DNA of 64,000 nt, from positions 1 to 64,000 of the forward strand of contig JAXLWI010000002.1 in assembly GCA_046328575.1 (NCBI GenBank), written 5' to 3'. The DNA comes from JAGOBP01 sp046328575 (lineage in GTDB: Bacteria; Chloroflexota; Anaerolineae; Fen-1058). The notes below the pieces were generated by a model. That model was not told the origin of the DNA. It did not search any database and saw nothing but the letters and a program-made list of their open reading frames with translations. The position numbers were made by a program, and so were the translations under genes. Positions 7,734 through 18,267 of the stretch are shown in pieces. Each line of letters starts with the position of its first letter. Position 1 is the stretch's first letter.

Positions 7734-7952
7734 ATGAAACAGAAATATACGGGCGTAAAGTTATATCTGATTGGTTTAACAGCCGGCTTGTTCGTCTTTG
7801 GTTGGGCGGCGATTGCGCGCTCGGATGGCGCGTCCAACTCGACGGCTGCGCGGCCAGCCAACGTGACTCAACCCGCGAATAACCGATCGTTCCAGACGCA
7901 GACGCAGCGCAGCGTGCCGTTTCAGCCGCGCCTCCGCACGCGGAGTTCGTAA
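7734..7952 (+). CDS. Small single-pass membrane protein, paralog of 6231-6455
   Basis: A 72-aa protein starting MKQKYTGVKLYLIGLTAG, with one membrane helix (about 9-28), a polar Asn/Thr/Gln-rich extracytoplasmic part and a basic end reading RLRTRSS. Helix and terminus match the 74-aa protein at 6231, so the two arose by duplication together with the downstream cytochromes. Its stop overlaps the apbE start (TAATG), implying coupled translation. Function unknown; a partner of the flavin/heme electron-transfer proteins is the best guess from context. Confidence 0.8.
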   Translation: MKQKYTGVKLYLIGLTAGLFVFGWAAIARSDGASNSTAARPANVTQPANNRSFQTQTQRSVPFQPRLRTRSS

Positions 7953-8905
7953 TGTATCACGAGCATCATTTTCGCGCGATGAATACTGATGTGGGCGCGT
8001 GGGTGTGGAGTGACGACGCCCGTTCGGCGCAGCGCGCGTTGGCCAAAGTCGAACGCCTCTTTCGCGCGGCGCACACGCGCTTCACGCGCTTCGACGCCAG
8101 CAGCGAACTCAGCGCGTTGAATGCGTCAAACGGTCGGCCGTTTGCGGCTTCGCGTGACATGTTCGAAGTGGTTAAAGCCGCCATCGAGTTTTCGGCGCGC
8201 ACGCACGGCCTGTTCAATCCAACCATCATCGGCGCACTGGAAGCGGCGGGTTACGATCGGTCATTCGAAGCGATCGGGTCGGGCAATAACCGATCGGTGG
8301 TGAGTGGCTCGCCGATCAGTTCGATGGCATCGATCAAGTTGGACGCGGCTGCGCAGACCATCACGCTCCCGATCGGCGTTCGCCTTGATCTGGGCGGCAT
8401 CGTCAAAGGCTGGACGGTGCAGCAAGCCGGACAGCAGTTGGCGTACGCGGGACCGTGCCTTGTGGATGCGGGCGGTGATATGTGGACGAGCGGCCTAGTG
8501 CCAAGTACCGCGCATTGGACGGTCAACGTTATGGACCCGTTCGATCACGACCGCGACGTCATGACGCTGCGCCTGCATGATTGCGGCGTGGCAACGTCGG
8601 GAATCGATCGGCGGCAGTGGCAGCATCACGGCGAGCAGCAGCATCACCTGATCGATCCGCGCACGGGCCATCCCTCGACCAGCGATCTGTGGACGGCGAC
8701 CGTGATCGCGCCGACGACGATCGAAGCGGAGATCATGGCGAAGACCGTGTTTCTACTGGGCTCGATTGAGGGTTTGGAGTTTGTGAACGAACGGCCGCAG
8801 CTGGCCGCGTGTGTCATCACCGCCAACGGCGAAGTGCTGTTATCCAATCGGATGCAGGAGTATCTGGATGTCGTCTTTACCTACTCAGACCACCCCGGCG
8901 CGTGA
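7952..8905 (+). CDS. apbE: FAD:protein FMN transferase (ApbE)
   Basis: A 317-aa ApbE-family enzyme. The family attaches FMN covalently to a Thr/Ser of extracytosolic target proteins, using FAD and Mg2+. Hallmarks seen are an N-terminal AMNTD segment, LDLGGIVKGWTV (about 144-155), VDAGGDMWTSG, ATSGIDRR and HHLIDPRTGHPS (about 232). No Sec signal or lipobox is visible, unlike many secreted ApbE proteins, so export of enzyme or pre-flavinylation of the target is unclear. The start overlaps the preceding gene by one base and the next gene begins 38 bases before its end. The target is not obvious in the window: no FMN-binding domain or SGAT-type motif was found next to it. Confidence 0.92.
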   Translation: MYHEHHFRAMNTDVGAWVWSDDARSAQRALAKVERLFRAAHTRFTRFDASSELSALNASNGRPFAASRDMFEVVKAAIEFSARTHGLFNPTIIGALEAAGYDRSFEAIGSGNNRSVVSGSPISSMASIKLDAAAQTITLPIGVRLDLGGIVKGWTVQQAGQQLAYAGPCLVDAGGDMWTSGLVPSTAHWTVNVMDPFDHDRDVMTLRLHDCGVATSGIDRRQWQHHGEQQHHLIDPRTGHPSTSDLWTATVIAPTTIEAEIMAKTVFLLGSIEGLEFVNERPQLAACVITANGEVLLSNRMQEYLDVVFTYSDHPGA

Positions 8906-9608
8906 CGCGACTTTGGCCGACGCCATCCTCAGCGGCGTGGCGGTCGCGGGTGGCATACTGACCGCGATCATTCTGACCGGCCAATGGCAGCCAGTGTCAA
9001 CGTCGATGGGCGCGGTGTTGGCGCAGATCAGCCGCTGGCTGGGTGCCGCACCCGCGGCCGATACGCATGTCTACTGGTATATGTCGCGTTCGGCGGGCAT
9101 TGTGGCTTATCTGTTGTTGTGGGGCTCGGTGGCGTGGGGCTTGATGGTCAGCAACAAGATTCTGGACGGCATCGTCAAGCCGGTGTTGACGTACGAAGTG
9201 CATCAATTCGTGTCGATCCTGGCGTTGGCGGTCGGCGCGTTTCACGCCTTCATTCTGCTGGGCGATACGTACACTCAGTTTAGCCTGCTCGATCTGTTGT
9301 TGCCCTTCCGATCGGCTTATCAGCCGTTTTGGGTTGGTGTGGGCATCTTAGCTTTGTACCTGACGGCCATCATCACGCTCTCGTTCTACATCAAAAAGCG
9401 GCTGGGGCATCGCACGTGGCGCGTGCTGCACTATGCCAGCTTCGGCGCGTGGATCATGGTGACGCTGCACAGCGTGGTAATCGGCAGCGAGACCGCTTCG
9501 CCGCTGATGACAATCGTGTATCTGATCGCGATTCTGTCGGTGGGGTTCCTGTTGACCTATCGCATCTTAATGTCCAAGTGGTTTGGCCGCGTGCCAGCCA
9601 CGCGCTAA
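8868..9608 (+). CDS. Ferric-reductase-like transmembrane cytochrome b protein 2
   Basis: A 246-aa membrane protein paralogous to that at 6482 over its whole length. The four heme-ligand histidines are kept in YEVHQF, GAFHAF, VLHYASF and TLHSVV. No cytosolic flavin/NAD domain is present. The ATG at 8868 follows CAGGAG and lies inside the end of apbE, so it is translationally coupled; a longer reading from 8811 would add residues read out of apbE and is rejected. Co-transcription with apbE suggests that the heme pair passes electrons between membrane quinol and a flavinylated outer carrier. Confidence 0.88.
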   Translation: MSSLPTQTTPARDATLADAILSGVAVAGGILTAIILTGQWQPVSTSMGAVLAQISRWLGAAPAADTHVYWYMSRSAGIVAYLLLWGSVAWGLMVSNKILDGIVKPVLTYEVHQFVSILALAVGAFHAFILLGDTYTQFSLLDLLLPFRSAYQPFWVGVGILALYLTAIITLSFYIKKRLGHRTWRVLHYASFGAWIMVTLHSVVIGSETASPLMTIVYLIAILSVGFLLTYRILMSKWFGRVPATR

Positions 9609-9621
9609 GCGAACTTCATAC

Positions 9622-9656
9622 AACCTCCGAGATGATTGCCATCTCGGAGGTTTTTG
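9622..9656 (+). terminator. Rho-independent terminator after second cytochrome gene
   Basis: AACCTCCGAGAT (9622-9633) pairs perfectly with ATCTCGGAGGTT (9641-9652), followed by TTTTTGTTT. Confidence 0.92.
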
Positions 9657-9812
9657 TTTCCCCGCGATTGCACGCGTTCGTGAGCAAAAGCACTCACGCA
9701 CAACACAACTCTTACCCACAGTCCGGTCAAAATACGGTATAGTTTTTGCCAGCCGATTTGTGCCGCGGCTGGCCACTGCTGTTAGTGCTTTAATTGAATA
9801 GGGAGGAAGACC

Positions 9813-12800
9813 GTGAAGAAGTTGCCGCGCCTCATTCACTGGTTGTGCATCGTCGTGTTGATCGCGTCACCGGCTATGCCAGTTGCTCAGGCTCAGATTG
9901 TCCCGGCCGTGCGCCAGCAACCTCAGCTGACCCAGGCTGCCCCTCAGCCGCAGTCACCGGCGACCGCTGTACCCGATCAATCTGCTCCGCCCGCCGAGCC
10001 AGCTGCCCCCAACGTCAGCGGTCCGGCGCTGTACCTCAACGGCACCAACTACGTCAACATTCCCAACGCGTCATTTCCGGTTCTGGGCGGTAACGATGTG
10101 ACTTTTGAGGCCTGGGTCTATCCCACCAACCTTACCGGTTTTCGCGCCGTGTTAGCCAAGCAATACAACGTCGGCTTCTGGTTCGGACTTTACAACGGCA
10201 AACTGCGCTTCTATCGGGGGAGCACCGCCTTTGCCGAAAGCACCACCGCAATCCCCATCAATCGCTGGACGCATATCGCCGTGAACTCCTATTGGGATCC
10301 GTTTGAAAGCGCCTATCTTGACGAGTTCTACATCAACGGTGATTTCGACACGTATGTTATTCACACCGGCGCGGGCGCGATCGGCGGAACGTACGATCTG
10401 CACATCGGCAGCGATCAAGGTGTCGAGTATTTTGTGGGCGACATTGCCGAGGCGCGCATCTGGTACGGCGCGCTGGGCGAACAAACGCTGCGCCGCAACA
10501 TGCATCACGCCCTCAACGAGAAGCGACCCGGCTTGATCGCTAACTGGCACTTAGCGGGCGACTTCAAAGATCCGATCAGCGGCATCGACGGCACCCCGAT
10601 CGGTTCGCCGCTCTTCGTCGGTTTTCCGTCGCCCGCGCAGCCGGATGTCGTCGTCACCGATCGCTACTTCAACACGTTGCCGCAAGCAACTTACGCCGCA
10701 GGCACGGCCTTTGTGCCGCGGCTGAATCGCGCGATTCTGGCGGGCGGCTATCGCGCGGGCGTGCCCAGCGCGGTGATTACGGCGGTTGATGCGGGTTCGG
10801 GCGCGGCGACCAACATCGGTGCGTTACCGGCGGCGCGAGCGTATCCCGCTGCCGCATATGTTCCATCGAATGATACCGTGTACGTCTTCGGCGGCAGCGA
10901 TCAACTTGCGACCACTAACTCGTTCGATTCGATCTATGCCGTTAATCCCAGCACCGGTGCCGCACGCACCGTCGCAGCGACACTGCCCGCTGGCCGCGAC
11001 AATGCCACAGCCGTCTATCTTGATCATCTCAACAAGATCGTCATTCTGGGTGGCTGGTACTACGAAGGCGGCGTCGAAAAGTATGCCAACACCGTCTACG
11101 TCTTTGACGTGGCCACTGAATCGATCAGCACCGCGTCATTTACGCTGCTGCAAGCGGGCTATGGTTTAGCGGCGGCCTATTCGCCGTTGACGCAGAAGGT
11201 CTATTTCTTCGGCGGTTCACCGGACGGCGGCGCGACCTTCGACGACAAAGGCTATGCGCTTACGCTCAACGCCGACAACTCCGGCGCAGTTGAGATGTTG
11301 GCCGTTAAGCTGCCCAAAGCCGATCGGGGCGGGGTGGCCGTTGAAGATCCGATCACGCATTTGATCTACATCATCAACGGCGAAGCGAACGCCAACGTCG
11401 TCGCCTTCGATCCGGCGTCGCTTGAGTTATGGCGTACGCCGATCGAACTGCCGCGCAACGATGCGGGCACATCGCTGGCTAGGCCGTATTCCAGCGTGAT
11501 CTACAGCGCGCGCCAGCGGCACGCGTTGGTGATCGGCGGCGGCTTCTGGAATCAGGCGGGCGACAACAACGTGTGGCGCATCCCGTTGGGCGACGGGCCG
11601 AGCGTGTCGGTGGGGCATTGGGACTTCGTCAACTCGTTTGTCGGCAATCTCGATTACATGAGCAGCGTGTATTGGCGCGTGGCGATGGGTCGCGCCAACG
11701 GCTTCATTCAGTATTACAACTCGGATAAGACCGTGCACTATCCGCCCGCGTTGGGCGCGACTGGCCTATCGAGTATGGTGCTGAATCCCTATGACGGCTC
11801 GACCTGGCTGAGCGTCTACGGCACCAACTTCGTCGGCATCAAACAAGATACTGGCGCGGCCTCACTCACGACGATCTATAACGAGCCGCGCGGCACCGTC
11901 GTTTCCAGTTCGGATGCGCCGGGCGCGGTGATGCCGTACGGCAATCGCCCGTTCTTTGGCAACGGCTACGACTTCAAGTGGCGCGATGTGTACGATACGA
12001 TCTTTAACACGTGGAGTTCCAATTTTGTCGCGCCGGGTTCCGGCGGTTGGGAGTGGACGCACATCAAGTCCATCGCTCATCGCGCCGATGGCGAAGCCTG
12101 GGTGTTGATTGAACCGTGGTCGTACGTGATCTGCAAACCCAATAGCCCCAATGCTCCCAACTGCGGCGGACCAACTCCCGGGCGAGCCTTTCTGGGGCGG
12201 TTGACGTACGACTATTTTGGTGGCACGGCCAGTCAAGCCACGTACGCCAATCCCTGCGGCGCGAATCTGTACGGCAACGATATGATCCTTGGCCCCAATG
12301 GCGATTGGTGGATCGGCGGGCTGGGCGGCGTGTGCCGTTACTCAGCCGCGTTCCCGCCCAATCTCGGTTATCCGGGCAACCTCTTCGTGCCGACGACAGG
12401 TCTCAACGTGGTGAAACTGGCGGTTGATAGCGATGGCCGCATCTGGGCGGCGCTGATGCCTGACTATAACGGCAGCGGCGGCGGCCTCAGCGCGTATGAA
12501 GTGCTCGGCCCGGCCAACACGTTGGGCACGGTACGCACGCAAGATTGGAACTGGCTCACCGCGCCGATCGGTACGAAGACTTCCTTAGCAAACGGTTGGG
12601 ACAGTGGCATCCGTACGCTGACGGCTAACGGCGAACGCGTGTGGATGGCGCTTAACACCGATCCCTTGAATGGGCCATTGGCGATGTATTCACCGCGCTG
12701 GCAGCAGATCGGCGGCGGGAATGAAGGCTCGATGTGGGGCGTAAAGCGGGTCTTCCTCGCGCGCGGACGAGCGTTCTTTGCCACCAATGGCGACCGATTG

Positions 12801-13460
12801 GTTACGTTGCAGCCCGACGGGATCACGTGGGACGATCGGGCGTTGGCGGGCGTGAAAGCAGTGACGGCCGATCAGACCGGTCGCATCTGGATCGGCGCGA
12901 GTGACGGCGTGCGCCGCTGGACGCCGACTGGCTGGGACATGCTCGACGGGGCATTGGGCACACCGCCCGCCGGGCCGATCAATGCGATCGCGGTCGATGC
13001 CAAAAACCGAACGTGGATCGGCGGCGAGAACGGCCTCACGCTGTTCGATCGCGATCGCTGGGTCACGACGATTACGCCGCCCACCGGCTCGATCTCGGTC
13101 ACGGCAGTGTTGGTCGATCACGATGACAACGTGTGGGTGGGCACGACGCAAGGTCTGGCGAAACTCAACTGGCCGATCAAACGTGGACCGTTTACACTGC
13201 GGCCAACAACCTCTACACGAATAGCATCTTCGACCTGCAACATTTGGGCGATGGCAAACTGGCCGTCAGCACCAGCGGGGCGGCGGCCTCAACCTCTTCG
13301 ATGGCACGACGTTCGTCAAGCAGGTTATCCGCCAGGCGCAGATCAACCGTTAACGGTCGACAACATCGGTCGCTTGTGGGCGGGCGCGATCAATCGCGAA
13401 CCGACTGTACTATGGCCGCTTCTGGACGAACTCCGGGCTGATCGATTCGCAAGTGGTTGA
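9813..13460 (+). CDS. Giant secreted LamG / kelch / beta-propeller protein, N-terminal part
   Basis: The open part reads 1215 aa. The GTG start follows GGGAGGA. A signal peptide (about 1-28, ending AQA) and a Pro/Gln-rich stretch lead to a LamG/concanavalin-like domain (about 70-225; LYLNGTNYVNIP and EARIWYG visible). Kelch-type repeats follow at about 300-600 (AVYLDHLNKIVILGGW and similar). A propeller of the two-component-regulator type covers about 780-1125, with repeated IWIGASDGVRRW-like blades. From about nucleotide 13184 the reading leaves the true frame; the last 90 residues are partly an artefact. TATAGT at 9738 is a possible -10. This is a cell-surface or secreted protein; the ligand is unknown. 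Confidence 0.82.
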   Translation: MKKLPRLIHWLCIVVLIASPAMPVAQAQIVPAVRQQPQLTQAAPQPQSPATAVPDQSAPPAEPAAPNVSGPALYLNGTNYVNIPNASFPVLGGNDVTFEAWVYPTNLTGFRAVLAKQYNVGFWFGLYNGKLRFYRGSTAFAESTTAIPINRWTHIAVNSYWDPFESAYLDEFYINGDFDTYVIHTGAGAIGGTYDLHIGSDQGVEYFVGDIAEARIWYGALGEQTLRRNMHHALNEKRPGLIANWHLAGDFKDPISGIDGTPIGSPLFVGFPSPAQPDVVVTDRYFNTLPQATYAAGTAFVPRLNRAILAGGYRAGVPSAVITAVDAGSGAATNIGALPAARAYPAAAYVPSNDTVYVFGGSDQLATTNSFDSIYAVNPSTGAARTVAATLPAGRDNATAVYLDHLNKIVILGGWYYEGGVEKYANTVYVFDVATESISTASFTLLQAGYGLAAAYSPLTQKVYFFGGSPDGGATFDDKGYALTLNADNSGAVEMLAVKLPKADRGGVAVEDPITHLIYIINGEANANVVAFDPASLELWRTPIELPRNDAGTSLARPYSSVIYSARQRHALVIGGGFWNQAGDNNVWRIPLGDGPSVSVGHWDFVNSFVGNLDYMSSVYWRVAMGRANGFIQYYNSDKTVHYPPALGATGLSSMVLNPYDGSTWLSVYGTNFVGIKQDTGAASLTTIYNEPRGTVVSSSDAPGAVMPYGNRPFFGNGYDFKWRDVYDTIFNTWSSNFVAPGSGGWEWTHIKSIAHRADGEAWVLIEPWSYVICKPNSPNAPNCGGPTPGRAFLGRLTYDYFGGTASQATYANPCGANLYGNDMILGPNGDWWIGGLGGVCRYSAAFPPNLGYPGNLFVPTTGLNVVKLAVDSDGRIWAALMPDYNGSGGGLSAYEVLGPANTLGTVRTQDWNWLTAPIGTKTSLANGWDSGIRTLTANGERVWMALNTDPLNGPLAMYSPRWQQIGGGNEGSMWGVKRVFLARGRAFFATNGDRLVTLQPDGITWDDRALAGVKAVTADQTGRIWIGASDGVRRWTPTGWDMLDGALGTPPAGPINAIAVDAKNRTWIGGENGLTLFDRDRWVTTITPPTGSISVTAVLVDHDDNVWVGTTQGLAKLNWPIKRGPFTLRPTTSTRIASSTCNIWAMANWPSAPAGRRPQPLRWHDVRQAGYPPGADQPLTVDNIGRLWAGAINREPTVLWPLLDELRADRFASG

Positions 13461-16400
13461 CAACGCCAACGACGGCGCGACCTCGTACGTTAGCGCATCC
13501 GGGCGGCGGCGTCAGCATTCGCCCAGTTCATTCCTGCCACCATGCGTGATGTGCAACCGCAGATCAATCCGGCTAACGGCATCTCGCCTGGGGCAGTGAA
13601 GCCGATGTGAAAAGGGTGTACGTCAACGGCAGCGGCTTCGGCAACAGCCGCGGAAGTTACCGTCATCGTCGGCGGCGCACCCGTCGACATCGAGACGATC
13701 CAGCGATACGCAGATCAAGGCGCATTTGCGCGGCGACAATCTCACCGGCGATGTGACCGTGCGGCGCGGCAAACGTAATACGTTGAGCGGCGGTGCAACG
13801 CCCGTGTTCTGTGCCGTGCCCAAGATCACGGAGTGTCACGCCGACGGGCGGCAACGTCCAGGTGTGCAGATCAAGATCACTGGCACCAACTTCGATCAAT
13901 GCGACCGTGAAACTGGGCAACGGCACGCCACAACCGACAAAGCGTGCGGAAATGACTTTGGCTGTGCATGTGGATCAACTACGGCATTACATCCGGCGCG
14001 ATTGCAGTGAACAATACCTGTATGCTCAACCCTACGGCCAGCGCAGTTCCGCAGATCAATGTGACGATCAATCGGGCGCAGTTGAATTACGGCTACATCG
14101 GCGCTGGGCTATTATGCAGGCAATGCCACGCTCGCTTCTGCGTGGATCAGCCTCGATCAAGCTGCCGCGTTCCACCGACAAAGTGCTGATTGATTACGCG
14201 CACCTGGCACTGGGGCCAACGGGCAACGTCCTGAAGGATGTCTACCAACCGATCGGGACACCGGGCGCGTACGCAGTGGGCGCGCCGAATCAGCGGTGTA
14301 CGCCGACATCGCTAATGCCATCAACGTGCCGCGTCATCTACTATGGCAGTGGTCAAGCGACATTGCGCTTCAGGAAGTTTGACGACTGCGGCCTTTCGTG
14401 GCTTCATCGGATCAGTCGATCACTTTCGAGCCGACGACTTCGCCGCGCGTGCTGCTCATCCCGATCATGCCCGATGGCTATTCGGCGCAGCAACTCCGTC
14501 AGATGAAATCGACGGTCGATGCGAACCTCGCGGACTATCGCTATCACTCTATACGGCGGCCTGGAGCCGCTGTTGGGCTGATGAAGTGATCGTAAAGAGC
14601 CAGGTCACCTCCAACCCGTTGATCAACATCGGCAACGGCGACGGTGTTGAGCCAATGCGGGCGGTTACTTTGAAGGGATTCGTCAGCGCTACAGCGCCGC
14701 GCATTATCCGCGCCGCTGTCGTTCGGCGATCTTTGGCGTGATGCGGGCAGCGCGGCCAGGTCTCCGGCGTGCTCAGGCGCGCAACCTCGCGCTGGCGGGC
14801 GCACACAGGTGCGAAGAGTCGTTGGAGCCGACGTCAAGGTCTCTTTGGCTTCGATAAAGGCTGCGGCGGAGTTTCCGCAGTATCTCGGCTGGGCGCAAGG
14901 CGACTCGAACGCCAACCGGTACTTCGCGCACGAGTTGAGTCACATGCTCGGCCTGGTGCCCGATGGCGCAGCTAACCACGAACTACACCACCGTGCAAGG
15001 CGGCGGCAATCACTCCGGCGCGAGCGGAGTTGATCACGACGACAGTCGGTGGACAAGTAGTGCCGGCGGCGTGCGGCGATACCGGCGCGACGTTTAGCGC
15101 GGCTCGCTCGTTCTATCAACAGCCCGGCATCGCGGAACCGGTGGTCAATCCAATCAGCGGTGTGCAGTTGAAGAATCAACTCGGTGATAACAATCCGAAT
15201 ACCGGTCGCGCCAAAGCGTTGTTGAGTTATGCCTGTGCGCGCACCGGCATCAATACCTATCTTGAGCCGCCCGACTTCAACTACCCGCGCGGCGCGTTAC
15301 TCTCGTCGTTGCGGCAGGTGTTTGATCCAGGTCTGCTGAATCGCCTTACGAGCGTGGACGCCCGATCTGCTTTGGCCGCTGAACCAGAGCGCTTGCCGCA
15401 TCTCCGGTGTGATCACGCCGAATGTCAGCGGTGATACCGGCGCGATTCGGCGAGTGGAAGTGCTCAATCCGTCGTTGAAGACCAGCGCCGATTTTCTCAG
15501 CGGCTATCGAGCAATGGTGGAATACAACGCAGCGAATCAGGAACTGCTGCGCTGGGGGGTCAATCCCATGTTCGCGGAGATGCCCAACAATCACGAACAT
15601 CCGCACTCGCCAGCACACGAAGTTATTGGCGATGCCGGATTCTTCGCGGCGAATATCCACTAAAGCCGCCGGTGTAACGCCGGATCGATCTGATCACCGG
15701 CACGCAGGTACTCGATAGTTTCAGCGCGGGTTCGGCGGCCCCGAGCGTGTCGATCTCCAGCCCCAGCGGTGGCGAAGCGTTCACGAGCGGTAGCGTGCCA
15801 ATCGCGTGGACGGCGACCGACGCTGATAACGATCCCGTTGCAAGTGTCGATCGAGTTCAGTAAAGATGATGGCGCGTCGTGGTCGCAAATCGGCAGCGCC
15901 CAGGGCAGCGGCACGCTCGACGTGCCGATCGAGCAATTGGCGAGCAGCGCCAACGCTCGCATCCGCGTGTGGGCCAGCGACGGCTTCCTCAGCGGCACCG
16001 TAACGAGCAACGCCTTCAGCGTGGCCGCACAAGCGCCGTCATGAACATCATCACGCCGGTGCCCGGCGCGACGTATCTGGAAGGGCAGGCCGTGCCTTTG
16101 CTGGGCCGCGCCTTCGATCAACAAGATGGCGTATTGACGGACACCAACTCGATCACAAGCTGGGTTCAGCGATCGAGACGGCGCGCTCGGCGTGGGCTGG
16201 GCAACGCCATATTGGTGCAGGCGCACTCACTCGCAAACGGCCGATGACCTGTCTGACGGCGGCGACGCCAATTGCCTGAAATCAAGCCGATACGACGCGA
16301 TCGTACTCCCCCGACGATCAAAGAGGCGGGTCTGGCTGATCACTGGTACAGACCGTGCATTCTTTCGATGTGCTGATGACGTCGGCGGCGTTATCGCCCG

Positions 16401-16989
16401 AACTCGAGCGCGGCACCGATCCGATCGCTTTGATTCTGACGGTGATGGTCGGCCCGATGGACAGGAAGTCATCACCGACGGCAGCGATCCCGCGTGATCG
16501 ATCTGCCGCGGCCCAATGTGATGAACGTGTGGCCGCTGTCGATGACGACATTGATCTGTCTCAGCGGACAACTGCGCGAACACGCTCGAAGCGACAACCA
16601 CCAGCCGATCAGCGTGACGTTTCGCGACGGCCGCGTGAAACAGAATCTGAATTCGGCGGGCGGCGACACGCCTGCACTCACGTCGGTCGTGATCAATCCG
16701 ATCGGGTTGGCGGAAAGGCACGCAGGTTGGTTCTATCACCGTGAGTTCTGATCTGGGGATAGTGACCGTGCCCATCACCGTAACAGCCACCAATAAGGGT
16801 AACTTCTGCGATGCGAACTACGACGGCCAAACGAATCTGGCTGACATTACCGCGGTACAGTCGCGGGTCGGAGCGATCATCGGGGATGCGACTTATGCCG
16901 TGCAGTATGACGTCAGCGCGACGGGCATGATCGATGCAACCGACGTCGGCATTGATCAGTCCGTGCGTGGCGATACCGCGGCGATGTGA
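13184..16989 (+). pseudogene. Frameshifted continuation of the giant secreted protein
   Basis: This stretch continues the gene above through a dozen or more frame changes; the whole would be about 2390 aa. Recognisable pieces in order: last propeller blades with GGGLNLFDGTTF (about 13280); IPT/TIG-like segments (YVNGSGFG near 13620; ITGTNF near 13880); a segment with LLIPIMPDGYS (14457); a zinc-protease-like motif HELSHMLGL at 14929-14955; Ig/fibronectin-like segments (15840-16040; 16050-16130); a calcium-binding DSDGDGRPDG repeat (16434); and a dockerin-like end with DANYDGQTNLADI (16810-16985). Conserved residues remain in each frame, so sequencing error is more likely than decay. Confidence 0.65.
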
Positions 16990-17027
16990 AGATCGTCATC
17001 TGCCGATGATTCGGGAAATGACGCTGA

Positions 17028-17061
17028 CCGCCCGGCGCATCGTCGTAGATGCGCCGGGCGG
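17028..17061. terminator. Bidirectional hairpin between convergent genes
   Basis: CCGCCCGGCGCATC (17028-17041) pairs perfectly with 17048-17061 around a six-base loop. It sits between the 3' ends of the giant gene and the LysR gene. No long T run is present on either strand. Confidence 0.65.
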
Positions 17062-17067
17062 CTACTG

Positions 17068-18021
17068 TCAGACCGTTGCTGAAAGCGGTTGTACTAGGCC
17101 GCTGACCTTAGCCAGATGTCTGCGCCACTTGCGCTCGCGCTGTTGCTCCACAAAGTTCCGAAGCGATGCCATATGCGGCAACAACGTCCGCGTATTGCGA
17201 GCAACATAGATCGTGCGGCGCAGATCCAGCCCCTGCACTTCGACCTTCTTCACGCGCCCCAACGCAAGGCCGCTACCGTAACTCAGAGACGAAGGCGATG
17301 CCCAGCCCTTCCTCGACGGCCATTTCGATAGCTTCGGCGTTGCCGATCTCCATAATCAGGTTGAGCATGTCCAGCGTGATGCCGTGTTGGGCCAAACCTT
17401 CCAGCAGGACCTGCATCGTGCCGGCTTTATCCTCGCGCAAGATGATGGGCTCATCGACCAGATCGGCTGGGCAGGGCCAGCCATACGCGGCCCAATGGTG
17501 CTGCGCTGGTACGATCAAAGATCACGCGATCTTCAAAGAACGGCTTCTTCTCCAGATCACGCTGATCGATTTTCTGGCTCGTCACGCCCAGCGATAGGCG
17601 GCCATCGATCAGCCGATTGATTACTTCGTCGCGCGACATGACTTTGATGCCCACGCGCACCAGCGGATACGAATGGCGGAATGCGGCGACCAAATTTGGC
17701 AGCAGATACTTGCCGGAAGTCGTTGAACAGCCGACGATCAACTCGCTGCGCCACCTGGCTCAATGCCATTCATTACTTCGCTCATGCGGCCCACGGCGTT
17801 GACCACTTCCTGAGCCAGCGGTAGCAACCGCTTGGCCTGCTTCGCTCAGCCGGACCGACCGGCTGGCGAATGAACAACTCCACTGCAAACAGGCGCTCTG
17901 GCGACTGAATGTTCTAGCTCACGGCCGATTGCGACAGGTGCAACCGCTCCGCGCGGTCAGCTGAGGGGACGGGATCCTCCGCTGCAATGACAAAGACTCT
18001 CAGTTCGGAAAGTTGAACCAT
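17068..18021 (-). CDS. LysR-family regulator (frameshifted)
   Basis: About 310 aa when frames are joined. The ATG at 18021 follows GGAG. The winged-helix start MVQLSELRVFVIAAE and LHLSQSAVS are readable; further fragments are MIVGCSTTSGKYLLPNLV (start of the effector domain, near 17740), REDKAGTMQVLLEGLAQHGI and NAEAIEMAVEEGLGIAFVS (near 17330), and a C-terminal RTIYVARNTR segment. The order fits CysB/CbbR-type LysR proteins. It is divergent from the rhodanese gene at 18268, the normal arrangement for a LysR regulator and its target, so control of the sulfur island is inferred. Breaks are probably sequencing errors. Confidence 0.75.
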
Positions 18022-18267
18022 CTCACAACTCCTGTTTACACCGTTGCCCGCTGCTCGGGCCGCTGGTCTACATGTCAATCTTCGCCGCATAAGCGGGCGT
18101 GAATCATATGCTTCATCCCGAATCGAGCGGGAAGGTCGCGGCCTATCACGCCATGGAGCAGGGCGATCCCTATGACAGAATGGTGAAGGATTTCTCAAGT
18201 ATCCGGCACTTCCCAACCTGCGAAGTGATCTTAATCAGATCTAACCCAAAACACAAGAAGGAGAAAC

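Noticed and set aside
7734..8905. ApbE target motif of SGAT type in the small neighbouring proteins
   Set aside because: SQSATTT and Thr-rich tails are only loosely similar; no DxxSGAT-like motif is present, so not called as a flavinylation site.
14929..14955. Full metzincin signature in the giant protein
   Set aside because: HELSHMLGL is present, but the third ligand position reads P then D and the region is frame-broken, so only protease-like is stated.
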